Positions 42,999 through 51,380 of a stretch of 64,000 nt of DNA are shown piece by piece; position 1 is the first letter of the stretch, and the number at the start of each line of letters is the position of its first letter. The notes beneath the pieces were generated by a model. The model was not told the origin of the DNA, did no database searches, and worked only from the letters and a program-made list of their open reading frames with translations. Source of the DNA: Streptomyces sp. B21-105 (GTDB lineage Bacteria; Actinomycetota; Actinomycetes; Streptomycetales; Streptomycetaceae); NCBI RefSeq assembly GCF_036898465.1, contig NZ_JARUMJ010000001.1:6014001-6078000 (forward strand). The letters are read 5' to 3'. The translations under genes and the position numbers were made by a program.

Positions 42999-43631
42999 TC
43001 AGCGTTTGACCGCGCACAGCAGGCCGTCGCCGACCGGCAGCAGCGAGGGCACGAGCTCCTGGCTCTCGCGCACCGCCCTCAGCAGCTCCCGGATGCGTAT
43101 GACCTCCGTCGGCTGCGGTCCCGAATCGACCGTGCGCCCGTTGGCGAAGACGCCCTCGAAGGCCACCACGCCGCCGGGGCGCAGCAGGCGCAACGATTCA
43201 GCGAGGTATTCCTGCAGCTCCAGACGGTCGCCGTCGCAGAAGACGAGGTCATAGCCGGCGTCCGCCAGGCGGGGCAGCACGTCGAGCGCGCGGCCCGGGA
43301 TGAAGCGGGCCCGGTTACTGGCGAACCCGCAGGCGCGGAAGGCCTGACGGGCGAACTGCTGGTGCTCCGGCTCGGGGTCGACGGTCGTCAGGACGCCGTC
43401 CGGGCGCATCCCGTACAGCAGGTGGATCCCGGAGACGCCGGTACCGGTGCCGATCTCGGCGACCGCCTTCGCGTCCACGGCGGCGGCGAGCAGCCGCAGC
43501 GCGGCGCCCGTGCTGGGCGACACCGAGCGCAGCCCTGCCTCACGGGCCCGGTCGCGGGCCCAGCGCAGCGCTTCGTCCTCGGCGGCATAGGCGTCGGCGA
43601 ACGCCCAGCTTGCCTGCCGGTTGCCGGTAAT
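42999..43631 (-). CDS. O-methyltransferase (start codon unusual)
   Basis: SAM-dependent methyltransferase of the class encoded divergently from sigE in actinobacteria (Rv1220c in M. tuberculosis). Motif I is VAEIGTGTGVSGIHLL, then LTTVDPEPEHQQ, the YDLVFCDGDRLE block and LLRPGGVVAFEGVF. The first canonical start is GTG 43523 (174 residues), but coding similarity continues upstream through ITGNRQASWAFADAYAAEDE and ALRWARDRAREAGLRS, normal for homologues. No ATG, GTG or TTG precedes that stretch in frame. An AGGAG lies 6 nt before ATT (43631-43629), with GTC next to it. So either ATT is used, or a GTG start has mutated to GTC. I report the longer form (210 residues) and mark the start as unproven. 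Confidence 0.8.
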   Translation of the reverse strand: MTGNRQASWAFADAYAAEDEALRWARDRAREAGLRSVSPSTGAALRLLAAAVDAKAVAEIGTGTGVSGIHLLYGMRPDGVLTTVDPEPEHQQFARQAFRACGFASNRARFIPGRALDVLPRLADAGYDLVFCDGDRLELQEYLAESLRLLRPGGVVAFEGVFANGRTVDSGPQPTEVIRIRELLRAVRESQELVPSLLPVGDGLLCAVKR

Positions 43632-43720
43632 GACCCTCTCCTGTCCCCGTGGTTGCCTCGGCGTGACTGTATCCGTTGCCGCCGGGAACCCGCAGATGGG
43701 ACCGGACGTTTGAAGGGGTG

Positions 43721-43745
43721 GGAACGACGGCGGGGGGACACAGTT
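43721..43745 (+). promoter_or_regulatory. Possible ECF-type promoter for sigE
   Basis: GGAAC at 43721-43725 and GTT at 43743-43745 with a 17-nt spacer resemble ECF sigma promoters and would allow autoregulation. It would give a leader of about 108 nt before ATG 43861. Confidence 0.35.
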
Positions 43746-43860
43746 GGATCACGATGAGGGACCGGGCGCCGACCAGGCGCTGATGCGGCTGTACGAGCCC
43801 GGTCAGCGCACGACAATTTCTCGGAAAACCGCTTATCCGGAGCTAACGGGCGAGGTGGCT

Positions 43861-44643
43861 ATGGTAGGGGCTCCACTGGACACCACCAGAGCCGACAGGG
43901 GAGGTGCGGCCGCGCGTGTGGATCGGGGAGGAGTGCTGCGGCGCTTTCTCGGGTCGGCGGGCAGGCCCAAATCCGTGAACAACACCGCTGCTGACCACAG
44001 CCACGCCGGCGCCACCGCCGGACAAGCCCAGACCGCGACCTTCACCACCGACGCGGACGGGCAGGCGTGGACTCCGCCCACGTGGGAGGAGATCGTCAGC
44101 ATGCACAGCGGCCGGGTCTACCGGCTCGCCTACCGGCTGACCGGCAACCAGCACGACGCCGAGGATCTCACCCAGGAGGTCTTCGTCCGCGTCTTCCGCT
44201 CCCTGTCGACGTACACGCCGGGCACCTTCGAGGGCTGGCTGCACCGCATCACGACCAACCTCTTCCTGGACATGGTCCGCCGCAAGCAGCGCATCCGTTT
44301 CGACGCGCTGGGTGACGACGCGGCCGAGCGGCTGCCCAGCAAGGAGCCCAACCCCCAGCAGCTGTTCAACGACGCCCACTTCGACGCGGACGTCCAGCAG
44401 GCTCTCGACACCCTCGCGCCCGAGTTCCGGGCCGCGGTCGTCCTCTGCGACATCGAGGGCCTCTCCTACGAGGAGATCGCCGCGACCCTGGGCGTCAAGC
44501 TGGGCACCGTCCGCTCGCGCATCCACCGCGGCCGTTCCCAGCTGCGCAAGGCCCTCGCCCACCGCGCGCCCGAGGCGCGCGCGGGGCGCCGTCCCCTCAT
44601 GGCGCGCGTGCCCGCGCTGGGAGGAGGGGGCACGACCGCGTGA
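43861..44643 (+). CDS. sigE: ECF RNA polymerase sigma factor SigE
   Basis: 260-residue extracytoplasmic-function sigma factor. Region 2 runs from [30 protein letters not shown] to the melting motif, and region 4 is [20 protein letters not shown] followed by [20 protein letters not shown]. The N-terminal 75 residues are variable. The frame is open to TTG 43744, but ATG 43861 has GAGGTGG 5 nt upstream and matches the usual [12 protein letters not shown] start. It overlaps the anti-sigma gene, and htrA and tatB follow, the same order as Rv1221-Rv1224. It probably directs the envelope-stress response. Note that the S. coelicolor gene called sigE in cell-wall work is a different locus. Confidence 0.9.
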   Translation: MVGAPLDTTRADRGGAAARVDRGGVLRRFLGSAGRPKSVNNTAADHSHAGATAGQAQTATFTTDADGQAWTPPTWEEIVSMHSGRVYRLAYRLTGNQHDAEDLTQEVFVRVFRSLSTYTPGTFEGWLHRITTNLFLDMVRRKQRIRFDALGDDAAERLPSKEPNPQQLFNDAHFDADVQQALDTLAPEFRAAVVLCDIEGLSYEEIAATLGVKLGTVRSRIHRGRSQLRKALAHRAPEARAGRRPLMARVPALGGGGTTA

Positions 44644-45635
44644 GTGGATCCCGACACAACGCAGCCGAGAGGCTCCTCGCGGAGCAGCATCTCGGAGACC
44701 GACTCTCGGCCCTGGTGGACGGCGAGCTCGGCCACGACACCCGTGAGCGCGTGCTGGCGCACGTGGCGACCTGCCCCAAGTGCAAGTCCGAGGTCGACGC
44801 GCAGCGCCGACTGAAGAACGTCTTCGCGGAGGTCGCACCGCCCACCCCCTCCGAAAGCTTTCTGGCCCGTCTCCAGGGGCTGCCCGCGGGGCCCGGGGGA
44901 GGCGGCGATCCGGACCGTGGCGGCACGCCGCCGCGCGGCGGCGGCCTCACCGACGGAGTCGGAGTGAGAGGGACGCGACGGGAGGAGCCGTTCGAGTTCG
45001 GCTATGTGCCGGCCCGCGACCACGGCTCCGTGTTCTCCCCCGCGTCGGACCGGGGCTTTCGCATCCACCCGCTGAGCCGTGGCGGCGAACGCCACGACTT
45101 CGAGCGCTCCCGTGGCATGCGGTTCGCGTTCGTCGCCGCCGGCGCGGTGTCGCTGGCCGCGATCGCCCTCGGCGGCATGACCACCGTCGCCCCGATCGAC
45201 ACGAGCGCGGACGGCCGGGCCGGGGCGGGTTCCGGAAGCAATGTGACACCGGCCCGCACTCCCGGCATGGGCACCGGCACGGGTTCCTCTGCGATGTCGG
45301 AGAGCCAGCGTCGCCGCGCCGCGGGCCCCCTGCTCTCCCAGGGCGGCCAGCTCGGTCACACCCCGGCGGCCCCCACCGAGGCTTCCGCACCGCTGCTGCC
45401 CGGCGTGCCCGCTCCGGCCGGCGGGCGGAGCGACCAGGTCCTGCACCGGCTCACCACACCCATGGTGGCCGGGGCCGCGGCGATGTCCCCGCTGATACGT
45501 CCGCTCGGCATGACCCCGCCGATCTCGCTGACCGCCTGGAGCGCCACACCTCAGGTCTCCGGCATCGGCCTGTTCGCCGCCCCCGACACCGTCTCCGCTC
45601 CCTCGTCCTCTCCCTTCTTGCGCAACGCTCGCTGA
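44640..45635 (+). CDS. Zinc-binding anti-sigma factor (RseA/ZAS type)
   Basis: 331-residue membrane anti-sigma factor, GTG start overlapping the sigE stop. The N-terminal ZAS domain has [20 protein letters not shown] and the H-x3-C-x2-C motif in [12 protein letters not shown]. One membrane helix ([18 protein letters not shown]) is at about 162-180. The external part is Ala/Pro/Ser-rich and ends with a region resembling other actinobacterial RseA-like proteins. It should hold SigE inactive until an envelope signal; the protease encoded next may take part in that. Confidence 0.9.
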   Translation: MSGSRHNAAERLLAEQHLGDRLSALVDGELGHDTRERVLAHVATCPKCKSEVDAQRRLKNVFAEVAPPTPSESFLARLQGLPAGPGGGGDPDRGGTPPRGGGLTDGVGVRGTRREEPFEFGYVPARDHGSVFSPASDRGFRIHPLSRGGERHDFERSRGMRFAFVAAGAVSLAAIALGGMTTVAPIDTSADGRAGAGSGSNVTPARTPGMGTGTGSSAMSESQRRRAAGPLLSQGGQLGHTPAAPTEASAPLLPGVPAPAGGRSDQVLHRLTTPMVAGAAAMSPLIRPLGMTPPISLTAWSATPQVSGIGLFAAPDTVSAPSSSPFLRNAR

Positions 45636-45738
45636 GCCGGGGCCCGCGCCACTCCGCCGCGAACCTGGTTGAATCCAGGGACGATCGCGTCCGGCCGGGC
45701 GGCCGGGCGCCAAAGCGGAGTGCGCGGGTGGGGAGAGC

Positions 45739-47838
45739 ATGGACGAGGGGAAGCCCACGAAGGCGAAGTGGTGGAGCCGGCCTCGACCACAGGAACCCGC
45801 GGGAGACCGGCACGCCGCGCACGACGCCGACAGCATGACGGCGCCGTCGCCGCCCACCCCGGACGGCGACTTCGAGTTGGCCCGTCCCGCGACCCCGGGC
45901 GAGGACGGCTTCGCCGACGGTGCTTCCGACGCGCCCGACGTGGCTCCTACCGACGAGACCGGTCCTACCGATGAGACCGGTTCCGTCGACGACGCCGGTG
46001 GGGCCGATGAGGCCTTCGGCGGGACCAGCTTGCAGGAGCCGGCCGCCGACCCCGACCCTGCCCCCGACACCGCCGAGTCGGTGGCCGGCGTGCCTGTCGG
46101 GCCGGAGTCAATCGCTGCCGCGCGGCCAAGGCCGCTGCACGACCCCGACCCGTACAGCACTCCGCCGTACGGCGAACCGGGCCCCTGGGCCCCCGCACCG
46201 CCCGTCCAGCACCCGGCCGTCACGTCCGCCCACGGCACCGGGACGGCTCCCGGCGTGACCGTTCCTCCGTCGCTCCCGTCGCTCCCGTCGCTCCCGTCGG
46301 TCCCGAGTCAGGCTGTCCCGCCGTCGGCCGTCCCGGGGCCGTGGGTGACGCCCCGGGGGGCGGCACCGGTCGCCGCCGCCGCGCCCGGTGCCGACCCGAC
46401 TGTCGCTCCCGGCGCCGCAGCCGTCCCCGCCCAGGACGTCGGGCCAGGCCCGGGCTCGGCTGTGGCACCCGGCCCGGATCCCGCTCACGGCACGCTGCCC
46501 GCCACCCCCGCCGCCCCCGCCGACTCCGGGGACCCCCTGGCCGCCCCGGCCGCATCCGGACCGGCGCCCGCCCCCGCCGTCCCGACCGGCCCGGCCGTAG
46601 GCGACACGGGCTTCGACCCCTGGCAGCGCTACGACCCCTGGGCTGCCGCCTCGCGGCGGGAGACGTACGTGCACGACGGGCCGTGGCAGCAGACCGGGGC
46701 CGGAGCCGTGACCGCGGGGCAGCGGCGGCGGTGGGTGCGTAGCCGGTTGGTGGGCGGTGCTGTCGCCGTCGCGTTGGTGTCGGGCGTGCTCGGCGGAGCC
46801 GTGGGCGTGTATCTCGAGCGCAACGGCGGGCTCGACCCGATCCGGCTCCCGCAGGCGTCCGCCGAGCCCGCCGGACGGGCCGCGGAGAGCGTGGCCGGTA
46901 TCGCTGCCCGCGCCCTGCCCAGCGTCGTCACCCTGCACGTCAGCGGCGGCGACGAGGGCGGCACCGGCACCGGGTTCGTGCTCGACTCGCTCGGCTACAT
47001 CCTCACCAACAACCACGTCGTCGAGCCGGCCGGGAGCGACGGCGCGATAACCGTCGTCTTCAACGGCGGCCAGACCGCCAAGGCCGAGGTCGTCGGCCGG
47101 GACAGCGGATACGACCTCGCCGTGGTGCGGGTGACCGGCGTGAAGGGGCTCAAGCCCCTCTACCTCGGCAACTCCGACAACGTCCGGGTCGGCGACCCGG
47201 TCGTCGCCATCGGGGCCCCCTTCGACCTCGAGGGCACCGTCACCTCCGGCATCATCAGCGCCAAGGAACGCCCCATCACGGCCGGCGGTGACGGCGGTGA
47301 CGCCGACGACGTGTCGTACGTCGACGCCCTGCAGACCGACGCGCCGATCAACCCCGGCAACTCGGGCGGGCCGCTCCTCGACGCGCAGGGCCACGTCATC
47401 GGCATCAACTCCGCGATCCGCTCCGCCGACGAGGGTGTGGGCGCCGGCGACGTGCAGTCCGGTTCGATCGGCCTCGGCTTCGCCATCCCGATCAACCAGG
47501 GCAAGCGGGTCGCCGAGGAGCTGATCAACAACGGCAGGGCGACCCACCCCGTCATCGGCGTCAGCCTCGACCTTCAGTACGCGGGCGACGGCGCCCGGAT
47601 CAGCGCGAAGAGCGGTGACGGCGGCCCCCCGGTCACCGTGGGCGGCCCCGGCGCCCGGGCCGGGCTGCGGGGCGGAGACGTCGTCACCGAGGTCGACGGG
47701 CAGCGCGTCCACTCTGGCGAGGAGCTGATCGTCAGAACCCGCGCCCACCGCCCCGGCGACCGCCTGAGGCTGACGATCCTGCGCGACGGCGCCGAGCGCA
47801 CCGTCATGCTGGTCCTCGGCTCGTCCGGCGGCGGCTGA
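45739..47838 (+). CDS. htrA: HtrA/DegP-type membrane serine protease
   Basis: 699 residues. A long Pro/Ala/Asp-rich cytoplasmic part (1 to about 330) leads to one membrane helix (LVGGAVAVALVSGVLGGAVGVYL, about 336-358). The external trypsin-like domain has the triad His426 (TNNHVV), Asp459 (GYDLAVV) and Ser542 (NPGNSGGP). A single PDZ domain closes the protein (GARAGLRGGDVVTEVDGQRV). This matches HtrA (Rv1223), a quality-control protease linked to SigE signalling. GGGGAGAG lies just before ATG 45739. Confidence 0.93.
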   Translation: MDEGKPTKAKWWSRPRPQEPAGDRHAAHDADSMTAPSPPTPDGDFELARPATPGEDGFADGASDAPDVAPTDETGPTDETGSVDDAGGADEAFGGTSLQEPAADPDPAPDTAESVAGVPVGPESIAAARPRPLHDPDPYSTPPYGEPGPWAPAPPVQHPAVTSAHGTGTAPGVTVPPSLPSLPSLPSVPSQAVPPSAVPGPWVTPRGAAPVAAAAPGADPTVAPGAAAVPAQDVGPGPGSAVAPGPDPAHGTLPATPAAPADSGDPLAAPAASGPAPAPAVPTGPAVGDTGFDPWQRYDPWAAASRRETYVHDGPWQQTGAGAVTAGQRRRWVRSRLVGGAVAVALVSGVLGGAVGVYLERNGGLDPIRLPQASAEPAGRAAESVAGIAARALPSVVTLHVSGGDEGGTGTGFVLDSLGYILTNNHVVEPAGSDGAITVVFNGGQTAKAEVVGRDSGYDLAVVRVTGVKGLKPLYLGNSDNVRVGDPVVAIGAPFDLEGTVTSGIISAKERPITAGGDGGDADDVSYVDALQTDAPINPGNSGGPLLDAQGHVIGINSAIRSADEGVGAGDVQSGSIGLGFAIPINQGKRVAEELINNGRATHPVIGVSLDLQYAGDGARISAKSGDGGPPVTVGGPGARAGLRGGDVVTEVDGQRVHSGEELIVRTRAHRPGDRLRLTILRDGAERTVMLVLGSSGGG

Positions 47839-48127
47839 CGCGCCGCGCCCCGGCTCGCGCGGCCGTCGCGGCCCGCCCGGACCGTCCGGCCCGCGGACGG
47901 CCATGCGCCCGAGGATTGCCAGAAACGTCACATGTCGGACTGCGAAAGCGGGTCTGACATGGCAAACATCGCGAAAAACCGGCCGCGTACACGCACTCGG
48001 AGGCTCCGGGGCAGTACCGGTTCGACGGGTGCGACAGGTACCGTGGACCGGCCTGGACCACGGAAGACCCGAACTGACCACTGAGGGCCCGAGGACCGAG
48101 GACCGAGGACATCGCAAGGAGCTTCAG

Positions 48128-48589
48128 GTGTTCAATGACATAGGACCGCTCGAGCTGGTGACGCTGATCGTCCTGGCCGTGCTCGTCTTCGGTCCGGACA
48201 AGCTCCCGAAGGTCATTCAGGACGTGACGCGCACCATTCGGAAGATCCGCGAGTTCTCCGAGAGCGCCAAGGCGGACATCCGCGGCGAGCTGGGGCCCGA
48301 GTTCAAGGACTTCGAGTTCGAGGACCTCAACCCCAAGACGTTCATCCGCAAGCAGCTGGACAACGACGAACTGGGGCTGAAGGAGATCCGCAACGGCTTC
48401 GACCTGAAGAAGGAGATGGCCGAGGTCACGGACGCCGTCCACAGCCGCGACACGGACACCGCCGCCTCGGGTTCGTCGTCCTCCTCGCCGTCCTTGCCCT
48501 CGTCCGGCGGCGGTCGCGTCGACATGACCAAGAAGCCCGAGGAGCCGGGCAAGGACGACCGTCCGCCCTTCGACGCGGACGCCACCTGA
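48128..48589 (+). CDS. tatB: Sec-independent protein translocase subunit TatB
   Basis: 153-residue component of the twin-arginine export system. GTG start with AAGGAG 6 nt upstream. The N-terminal helix MFNDIGPLELVTLIVLAVLV and the FGPDKLPK hinge are followed by an amphipathic helix (VIQDVTRTIRKIREFSESAK) and a longer charged tail than TatA, ending in a Ser-rich disordered segment. TatA and TatC genes are not in this window, as is usual in actinobacteria. Confidence 0.94.
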   Translation: MFNDIGPLELVTLIVLAVLVFGPDKLPKVIQDVTRTIRKIREFSESAKADIRGELGPEFKDFEFEDLNPKTFIRKQLDNDELGLKEIRNGFDLKKEMAEVTDAVHSRDTDTAASGSSSSSPSLPSSGGGRVDMTKKPEEPGKDDRPPFDADAT

Positions 48590-48757
48590 GCCACCCGCGC
48601 CCCCGGTGTGAGGGGGCGCACGCCGCAAGCGCCGGGTGGATTCCCGGCAGCCGGGAGCAGGGTGGCTATGCTGCCTGGTTGTTGTGCGGAGCGGACGAGT
48701 ACGCCCGAACGGGGGCGGGCCGGTCGTTCCGTCGAGAACGAGGAGGCGTCCGGGCAG

Positions 48758-49417
48758 ATGGAGACGACGAGTCGGGCAGTCGCGCAGACGCCGGCCGCGG
48801 AGGGCGGACCACAGGTCCCCTCCGTCCGGCGTACGGTCGACGGCTACCTGGAGGCACCCTTTCCCTGGTACGGCCTCGACGAGGCCTTCACGGGGCCGCG
48901 CTGGCTGATGCAGGTGGGCACGGCGGCCGACGGGGCCGTCGAGCACGGTTGTGTCGGACACGGCGACGAGCCCTCCGTGCGGCACGAGACGGCAGGCGAG
49001 GACCGCGGGAAGTTCGCGGTCGTGGTGACCGTCGCCGCGAACCCGGTCCGGCGCAGCCCGGACGGCACCGGTCTGCTCGAGGCCACCTCCGTGTCCTCGG
49101 CGGCCTGGCTCGCGGGTGTGGGCCTGCTGTCCTTCACCTGGCCGGGCCAGATGGACCACAGCCTGCGCGACGAGTGGCTGGACCAGCAGACCGAGACGGC
49201 GTGGGTCCTCGCCGACGACCTCTCGGGACCGGACTGGTCCACGCTGTCCCTGCCGGTCGACGGTGTGCCGACCCCGTTCCACTACCGCGAGTCCGAGTTC
49301 GGCTGGGTGCTGGCCGGTTCCACCGCGGGCGGGGTGCATCTGGGGGCGTACGGACGCGGCATGAGCGCGTACGGTCTCGGCTTCTCCGCGATCAAGGACA
49401 TCGCCGAGTACGCCTAG
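48758..49417 (+). CDS. Conserved actinobacterial hypothetical protein
   Basis: 219 residues. METTSRAVAQTPAAEG is followed by a globular region with WYGLDEAFTGPRWLMQVGTA, FAVVVTVAANPVRRSPDGTG, DEWLDQQTETAWVLADDLSG and HYRESEFGWVLAGSTAGGVHLGAYGRG. It has no signal peptide, membrane segment or known catalytic motif. ATG 48758 follows AGGAGG at 11 nt; the frame is open to 48608. I do not recognise a domain. Three 13-bp repeats begin at its stop codon. Confidence 0.75.
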   Translation: METTSRAVAQTPAAEGGPQVPSVRRTVDGYLEAPFPWYGLDEAFTGPRWLMQVGTAADGAVEHGCVGHGDEPSVRHETAGEDRGKFAVVVTVAANPVRRSPDGTGLLEATSVSSAAWLAGVGLLSFTWPGQMDHSLRDEWLDQQTETAWVLADDLSGPDWSTLSLPVDGVPTPFHYRESEFGWVLAGSTAGGVHLGAYGRGMSAYGLGFSAIKDIAEYA

Positions 49418-49449
49418 ACACGACGCCTGGACACGACGCCTGGACACAA
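49411..49449. repeat. Three 13-bp tandem repeats over a stop codon
   Basis: CGCCTAGACACGA, CGCCTGGACACGA and CGCCTGGACACAA in succession. The first contains the TAG stop of the preceding gene. Confidence 0.9.
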
Positions 49450-49454
49450 CAAAA

Positions 49455-49483
49455 GAGGGTGCCCCCGAGCGGAGGGCACCCTC
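49455..49483 (-). terminator. mrp terminator
   Basis: Perfect 10-bp arms (49455-49464 and 49474-49483) with a 9-nt loop. Read on the minus strand it is followed by TTTTGTTGTG, so it mainly serves mrp; the plus-strand gene may share it. Confidence 0.8.
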
Positions 49484-49510
49484 ACGGGCGGGCGACGCCG
49501 TGATGCCGGT

Positions 49511-50668
49511 CTAGAACTTGTTCCTCGGGGTGATCCCCAGCGACAGTCCCGACAGGCCGCGCTGCCTGCCGCCGAGCTTGCCCGCGATGGCCCGCAGCGC
49601 GGAACCCGCCGGGGACTCGGGGTCGGTCAGGACGACCGGCTTGCCCTCGTCGCCGCCCTCGCGCAGCCGGACGTCGATCGGGATGGAGCCGAGCACCGGG
49701 ACGTTGGCGCCGGTCGTGCGGGTCAGCCCGTCGGCCACCGACTGTCCGCCGCCGGTGCCGAACACGTCGACCATCTCCCCGCAGTGCGGGCAGGGCAGGC
49801 CGGACATGTTCTCCACCACGCCGACGATCTTCTGGTGGGTCTGCACGGCGATGGACCCGGCCCGTTCGGCGACCTCGGCCGCCGCCTGCTGCGGGGTCGT
49901 CACGACCAGGATCTCGGCGTTCGGGACCAGCTGCGCCACCGAGATCGCGATGTCGCCGGTGCCCGGCGGGAGGTCGAGCAGCAGCACGTCCAGGTCGCCC
50001 CAGTAGACGTCCGCCAGGAACTGCTGGAGCGCGCGGTGCAGCATCGGGCCGCGCCAGACGACCGGGGCGTTGCCCGGAGTGAACATGCCGATGGAGATGA
50101 CCTTCACGCCGTTCGCGGACGGCGGCATGATCATGTTCTCGACCTGGGTGGGACGGCCGTCCGCGCCCAGCATGCGGGGCACGCTGTGGCCGTAGATGTC
50201 GGCGTCGACGACACCCACCTTCAGGCCGTCGGCCGCCATCGCCGCCGCCAGGTTCACCGTCACCGACGACTTGCCGACGCCGCCCTTGCCGGACGCGACC
50301 GCGTACACGCGGGTCAGCGAGCCGGGCTTGGCGAACGGGACCTCGCGCTCGGTCTGGCCGCCGCGCAGGGCGCTCGCCAGTTCCTTGCGCTGTTCGTCGC
50401 TCATCACGTCGAGGGTGACGTCGACGCGGGTGACGCCCTCCACCGCAAAGACGGCGTCGGTCACCCGCTGGGTGATCGTCTCGCGCATCGGACAGCCGGA
50501 GACCGTCAGGTACACGGTGACCGCGACCGCCCCGTCCGCACCGATCTCCACCGACTTCACCATCCCGAGCTCGGTGATGGGTCGGTTGATCTCGGGGTCG
50601 TTCACCGTCGCGAGCGCTTCGCGCACGGTGTCACCCGAAAGGGTGGAGCCCGGCTTATCGGCGGCCAT
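49511..50668 (-). CDS. mrp: Mrp/NBP35 (ApbC) family iron-sulfur cluster carrier ATPase
   Basis: 385-residue P-loop ATPase that carries and delivers Fe-S clusters. An N-terminal MIP18/DUF59 domain (VREALATVNDPEINRPITELG, GCPMRETI) is fused to the Mrp core with the deviant Walker A SGKGGVGKSSVTVNLA, the LLLDLPPGTGD motif and the cluster-binding CxxC in GLPCPHCGEM. The start at 50668 has AAGGAAAC upstream; the frame is open to 50809. Counterpart of Rv1229c. Confidence 0.94.
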   Translation of the reverse strand: MAADKPGSTLSGDTVREALATVNDPEINRPITELGMVKSVEIGADGAVAVTVYLTVSGCPMRETITQRVTDAVFAVEGVTRVDVTLDVMSDEQRKELASALRGGQTEREVPFAKPGSLTRVYAVASGKGGVGKSSVTVNLAAAMAADGLKVGVVDADIYGHSVPRMLGADGRPTQVENMIMPPSANGVKVISIGMFTPGNAPVVWRGPMLHRALQQFLADVYWGDLDVLLLDLPPGTGDIAISVAQLVPNAEILVVTTPQQAAAEVAERAGSIAVQTHQKIVGVVENMSGLPCPHCGEMVDVFGTGGGQSVADGLTRTTGANVPVLGSIPIDVRLREGGDEGKPVVLTDPESPAGSALRAIAGKLGGRQRGLSGLSLGITPRNKF

Positions 50669-50819
50669 CGGTGTTTCCTTCGCTACTAGTCTCCTGCCTG
50701 TGCCGTCAGGCGCCGGACAGGGCTTGTCCGTCATGAGGACGCGGTCGCGTCCGATTGAGAAGCCGCTCCCTGGGAGAGGCGGAGTCACAAGCACGATGGT
50801 ACGGCGCATTCAGCGGCCC

Positions 50820-51380
50820 TCAGGAACCATCCTCCATCAGTTGGGATGCCCGGTGCTCCTCGATCTCCTTCAGGAGATCCTGGAGCTCGGAGCGGATCCA
50901 GTCCCGGGTGGCGACCTCGCCGAGACCGATCCGCAGGGCGGCGATCTCCCGGGTCAGATACTCGGTGTCGGCGATGGACCGCTCGTTCTGCTTGCGGTCC
51001 TGCTCCAGGTTGACCCGGTCGCGGTCGTCCTGCCGGTTCTGCGCGAGCAGGATCAGCGGGGCCGCGTAGGAGGCCTGGAGGGAGAGCATCAGGGTCAGGA
51101 AGATGAACGGGTAGTTGTCGAAGCGCAGGTCGCGTGGGGCGAAGATGTTCCACAGGACCCAGACGATGATGACGATCGTCATCCAGACGATGAACCGTCC
51201 GGTGCCCAGGAACCGCGCGATGCGCTCCGACAGCCGTCCGAAGGCCTCCGGGTCCCACTCGGGCAGGATCCGGTGCCGGGGTGGCCGCGGCTGGTCCAGC
51301 CGGGGCCGGTGCCGGCCGGACGCCGTGGCGCCGACCGGCGTGCGCTCGGCGCGCCCGCCGCTGTCGCGCTCAGGAGTCAC
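50820..51380 (-). CDS. DUF1003 membrane protein
   Basis: 186 residues, GTG start overlapping the end of the CBS-domain gene by 11 nt. A basic, disordered N-terminus is followed by ERIARFLGTGRFIVWMTIVI and two membrane helices (IVWMTIVIIVWVLWNIFA; FIFLTLMLSLQASYAAPLILLA), then a charged coiled coil (NRQDDRDRVNLEQDRKQNER). In other bacteria DUF1003 genes also lie beside magnesium or CBS-domain genes. Function unknown. Confidence 0.9.
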   Translation of the reverse strand: MTPERDSGGRAERTPVGATASGRHRPRLDQPRPPRHRILPEWDPEAFGRLSERIARFLGTGRFIVWMTIVIIVWVLWNIFAPRDLRFDNYPFIFLTLMLSLQASYAAPLILLAQNRQDDRDRVNLEQDRKQNERSIADTEYLTREIAALRIGLGEVATRDWIRSELQDLLKEIEEHRASQLMEDGS

